In this document: piece by piece, positions 5,564-6,592 of the stretch | How positions within the stretch are numbered: position 1 is the first letter of the stretch | How the letters are laid out: every line of letters begins with the position of its first letter | Assembly: GCA_030146605.1 (NCBI GenBank) | Contig: JASLBO010000290.1 | Coordinates: 1 to 6,592 of the forward strand | From: Sphingomonas sp. | Lineage (GTDB): Bacteria; Pseudomonadota; Alphaproteobacteria; Sphingomonadales; Sphingomonadaceae | Reading direction: 5' to 3' | DNA: 6,592 nucleotides | The notes under the pieces: model-generated | Database searches by the model: none | What the model saw: the letters and a program-made list of their open reading frames with translations, nothing else | What the model was told of the DNA's origin: nothing | Made by a program: the position numbers and the translations under genes

Positions 5564-6376
5564 ATGTCGGTTCGCATGGCCTTGGCGAAACTTTGCGCAT
5601 GTGCCTGTGGCGGCGCAGTCATCGGCGGCGGCGGCGTCTATGCCGTCGAGCGCGCGACGCAGCCCAGCGTGGTCAAGCAATATACGGTCGCGAAGAAGCG
5701 CATCGTCCGCAAGGCGCCCGTCGCCGGCGTGGTGCGCAAGAAGCTCGTGCGCCGCGTCGTCACCACCACGACCCAGGCCCAGCCGCAGGTCGTCGTCGTC
5801 ACCACGCAAGGCGCTCCGATCCCGCTTCCGCCCCGCGAGATGCCCGCAGTGGCCGCAGCCAGCAGCGCGGCGGCGGGCGTCGTCGGCGGTGGGGGCGGCT
5901 ATGGCGGCGGCTTCGGCGGCGGCTTCTTCGCCGGCGGCTTCTTCGGCAGCTCGGGGAGCAGCTCGGGCAGCAGCGGCATCAACATCGAGATTTCGAGCGG
6001 CGGTTCGTCGACCAGCACGTCATCGGGCGGCTCGTCCACGTCGACCGGCGGCTCGTCGACTTCCACCTCTACCGGCGGCTCCTCGACTTCGACGTCGAGC
6101 GGGGTCAGCTCGTCAACGTCCTCCTCCACCTCGTCCTCGACTTCGTCGAGCACGTCGAGCGGCCACTGGAGCACGTCGAGCGGCTGGAGCACCTCAAGCA
6201 GCTGGGGCTGCAAATGGGGCAAGCATTGCGGCGGCGGCCACAATCCTCCGCCATCGCCTCCGGGCGGCCCCGAGCCGGTTCCGGCCCCGCCGATGATCCT
6301 GCTGTTCGGCGCCGCCGCCGCGGCTCTGGTCGCGCGCAAGCGGTTTGCGAAGAAGAAGGGCGAGGCAGTAGCGTAA
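5564..6376 (+). CDS. Secreted Gly/Ser/Thr-rich protein with PEP-CTERM-like sorting tail
   Basis: I recognise the architecture of this 270-residue protein but no named family. Residues 4-30 form an N-terminal export signal or anchor (ALAKLCACACGGAVIGGGGV). Residues 43-64 are very basic (KKR, RK, RKK, RR). A Val/Thr-rich stretch (54-82) and a Pro-containing linker follow, then a Gly/Phe-rich block (107-128), a Ser/Thr/Gly low-complexity block (129-214), a Cys pair (C216, C222) and a Pro/Gly linker. The C-terminus has PEP (236-238), a hydrophobic segment (244-257) and the basic tail RKRFAKKK (258-265). PEP plus helix plus basic tail is the layout of exosortase/PEP-CTERM proteins, usually tied to exopolysaccharide-producing surfaces. 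The match is loose, and no exosortase is visible. The start at 5564 is chosen for the signal-like N-terminus and the AGGAAGAG upstream. Confidence 0.8.
   Translation: MSVRMALAKLCACACGGAVIGGGGVYAVERATQPSVVKQYTVAKKRIVRKAPVAGVVRKKLVRRVVTTTTQAQPQVVVVTTQGAPIPLPPREMPAVAAASSAAAGVVGGGGGYGGGFGGGFFAGGFFGSSGSSSGSSGINIEISSGGSSTSTSSGGSSTSTGGSSTSTSTGGSSTSTSSGVSSSTSSSTSSSTSSSTSSGHWSTSSGWSTSSSWGCKWGKHCGGGHNPPPSPPGGPEPVPAPPMILLFGAAAAALVARKRFAKKKGEAVA
5948..6205 (+). repeat. Ser/Thr/Gly low-complexity coding repeat
   Basis: Residues 129-214 of the PEP-CTERM-like protein are almost only Ser, Thr and Gly, with recurring GGSSTSTS units (146-178), then SSST units (182-198), then STSSG-HW / STSSG-W units (203-214). 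At DNA level GAGCACGTCGAGCGGC recurs at 6148-6163 and 6169-6184, a 21-bp period equal to seven codons. Such repeats can expand or contract by slippage. The protein stretch is probably a flexible, perhaps glycosylated, extracellular spacer. Confidence 0.85.
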
Positions 6377-6403
6377 CCAGGCGCCGCGCTCCGCGCGGCC
6401 TGG
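6377..6403 (+). terminator. Hairpin directly after the PEP-CTERM-like gene
   Basis: CCAGG and CCTGG at the ends, and CCGCGC/GCGCGG inside, form an 11-bp stem with a 2-nt bulge and a 3-nt loop, starting at the base after the stop codon. No T-run follows. The mirror-image copy lies at 6563-6589 in the other arm of the long inverted repeat, so leftward transcripts would meet the same hairpin. Confidence 0.5.
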
Positions 6404-6420
6404 GCCCGCCCATCTCCATT

Positions 6421-6443
6421 CCTCCCTCGCAAAGCGGGGGAGG
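6421..6443. repeat. CCTCCC/GGGAGG hairpin, left copy
   Basis: CCTCCC-t-CGC (6421-6430) pairs with GCG-g-GGGAGG (6434-6443) around an AAA loop. The form recalls REP-like intergenic hairpins. It resembles the hairpin at 3055-3076, though the sequences are not identical. Confidence 0.6.
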
Positions 6444-6522
6444 TGGCGCCGGAGGGGGCGTCTCGTCAGGCGACGTCGCTCGCGGACAGGCCCCCTCCAC
6501 CACGCCCTTCGGGCGCGGTCCC

Positions 6523-6545
6523 CCTCCCCCGCTTCGCGAGGGAGG
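6523..6545. repeat. CCTCCC/GGGAGG hairpin, right copy
   Basis: CCTCCC-c-CGC (6523-6532) pairs with GCG-a-GGGAGG (6536-6545) around a TTC loop. It is the mirror copy of the hairpin at 6421-6443 within the long inverted repeat, differing at two positions. Confidence 0.6.
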
Positions 6546-6592
6546 AATGGAGATGGGCGGGCCCAGGCCGCGCGGAGCGCGGCGCCTGGTTA

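Larger units (their letters stand above)
6374..6592. repeat. 219-bp inverted repeat structure: two 73-bp arms around a 73-bp spacer
   Basis: Bases 6374-6446 are the reverse complement of 6520-6592 at 71 of 73 positions; mismatches are at 6431/6535 and 6444/6522. The outer 57 bp pair perfectly. The left arm begins with the TAA stop of the upstream gene and the right arm ends with TTA, which would read as a TAA stop for a convergent gene, at the last base of the window. The spacer (6447-6519) also folds: GGAGGGGGC (6451-6459) with GCCCCCTCC (6490-6498), CGCCC/GGGCG (6503-6515), and the palindrome GCGACGTCGC (6470-6479). It may be a bidirectional terminator, a small non-autonomous element or an end artefact. 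Confidence 0.9.

Noticed and set aside
5574..5608. Lipoprotein signal suggested by the CACAC stretch near the N-terminus
   Set aside because: The residues before each Cys do not fit a lipobox, and the hydrophobic region before the first Cys is too short.
5948..6205. CRISPR array or tandem repeat element in the repetitive DNA
   Set aside because: The repeats are short, irregular, in frame and explained by Ser/Thr/Gly coding. There is no constant repeat with variable spacers.
5899..6432. Minus-strand frame with Glu/Asp/Pro/Val-rich repeats opposite the Ser/Thr-rich gene
   Set aside because: The acidic and proline repeats are the direct complement of the Ser/Thr repeat codons. The plus-strand frame has an export signal and a C-terminal sorting tail.

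Overview
The window is GC-rich, gene-dense DNA that looks chromosomal and comes from an alphaproteobacterium, most likely Sphingomonas or a close sphingomonad. The reasons are an RcdA/DUF1465 protein beside DUF465 proteins, a DksA-family protein with a degenerate zinc finger of the alphaproteobacterial CEVTGEP type, a PEP-CTERM-like surface protein, and GC-rich CCTCCC/GGGAGG hairpins between genes. The assignment rests on protein and motif recognition, not on a marker gene. I see no rRNA, tRNA, CRISPR array, insertion sequence or phage gene.

Left part (1-3029). A truncated exported GH31 alpha-xylosidase-like enzyme runs leftward off the window edge. Divergent to it are a small two-helix membrane protein and, four bases after its stop, a gamma-class carbonic-anhydrase-like hexapeptide protein. 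A nitronate monooxygenase-family flavoprotein follows after 84 bp on the same strand.

Middle (3030-5145), a cluster of small regulators. Facing the nitronate monooxygenase across a shared hairpin is an RcdA-family protein, and 57 bp upstream of it on the same strand is a DUF465 protein. A second, shorter DUF465 protein is transcribed divergently and ends in a clear intrinsic terminator. A single-domain PilZ protein (probable c-di-GMP receptor) and a DksA-like RNA polymerase regulator are both on the minus strand. A strong hairpin with a T-tract ends dksA. RcdA (CtrA proteolysis), PilZ (c-di-GMP) and DksA (ppGpp/stringent response) all belong to signalling or cell-cycle control, but nothing here shows that they act together.

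Right part (5146-6592). A 418-bp non-coding stretch holds a good dksA promoter with a 12-bp palindrome inside its spacer, an inverted repeat, a 10-bp direct repeat 40 bp apart, and TTAACC motifs resembling CtrA half-sites. It leads into an unusual secreted Gly/Ser/Thr-rich protein with a PEP-CTERM-like tail. Its stop codon is the first base triplet of a striking 219-bp structure: two 73-bp inverted arms (71/73 matched) around a 73-bp spacer, ending exactly at the last base of the window.

I do not find a clearly new multi-gene system. The features most worth a second look are the terminal inverted repeat, the Ser/Thr-rich PEP-CTERM-like protein with its regulatory upstream region, and the two divergent DUF465 genes.
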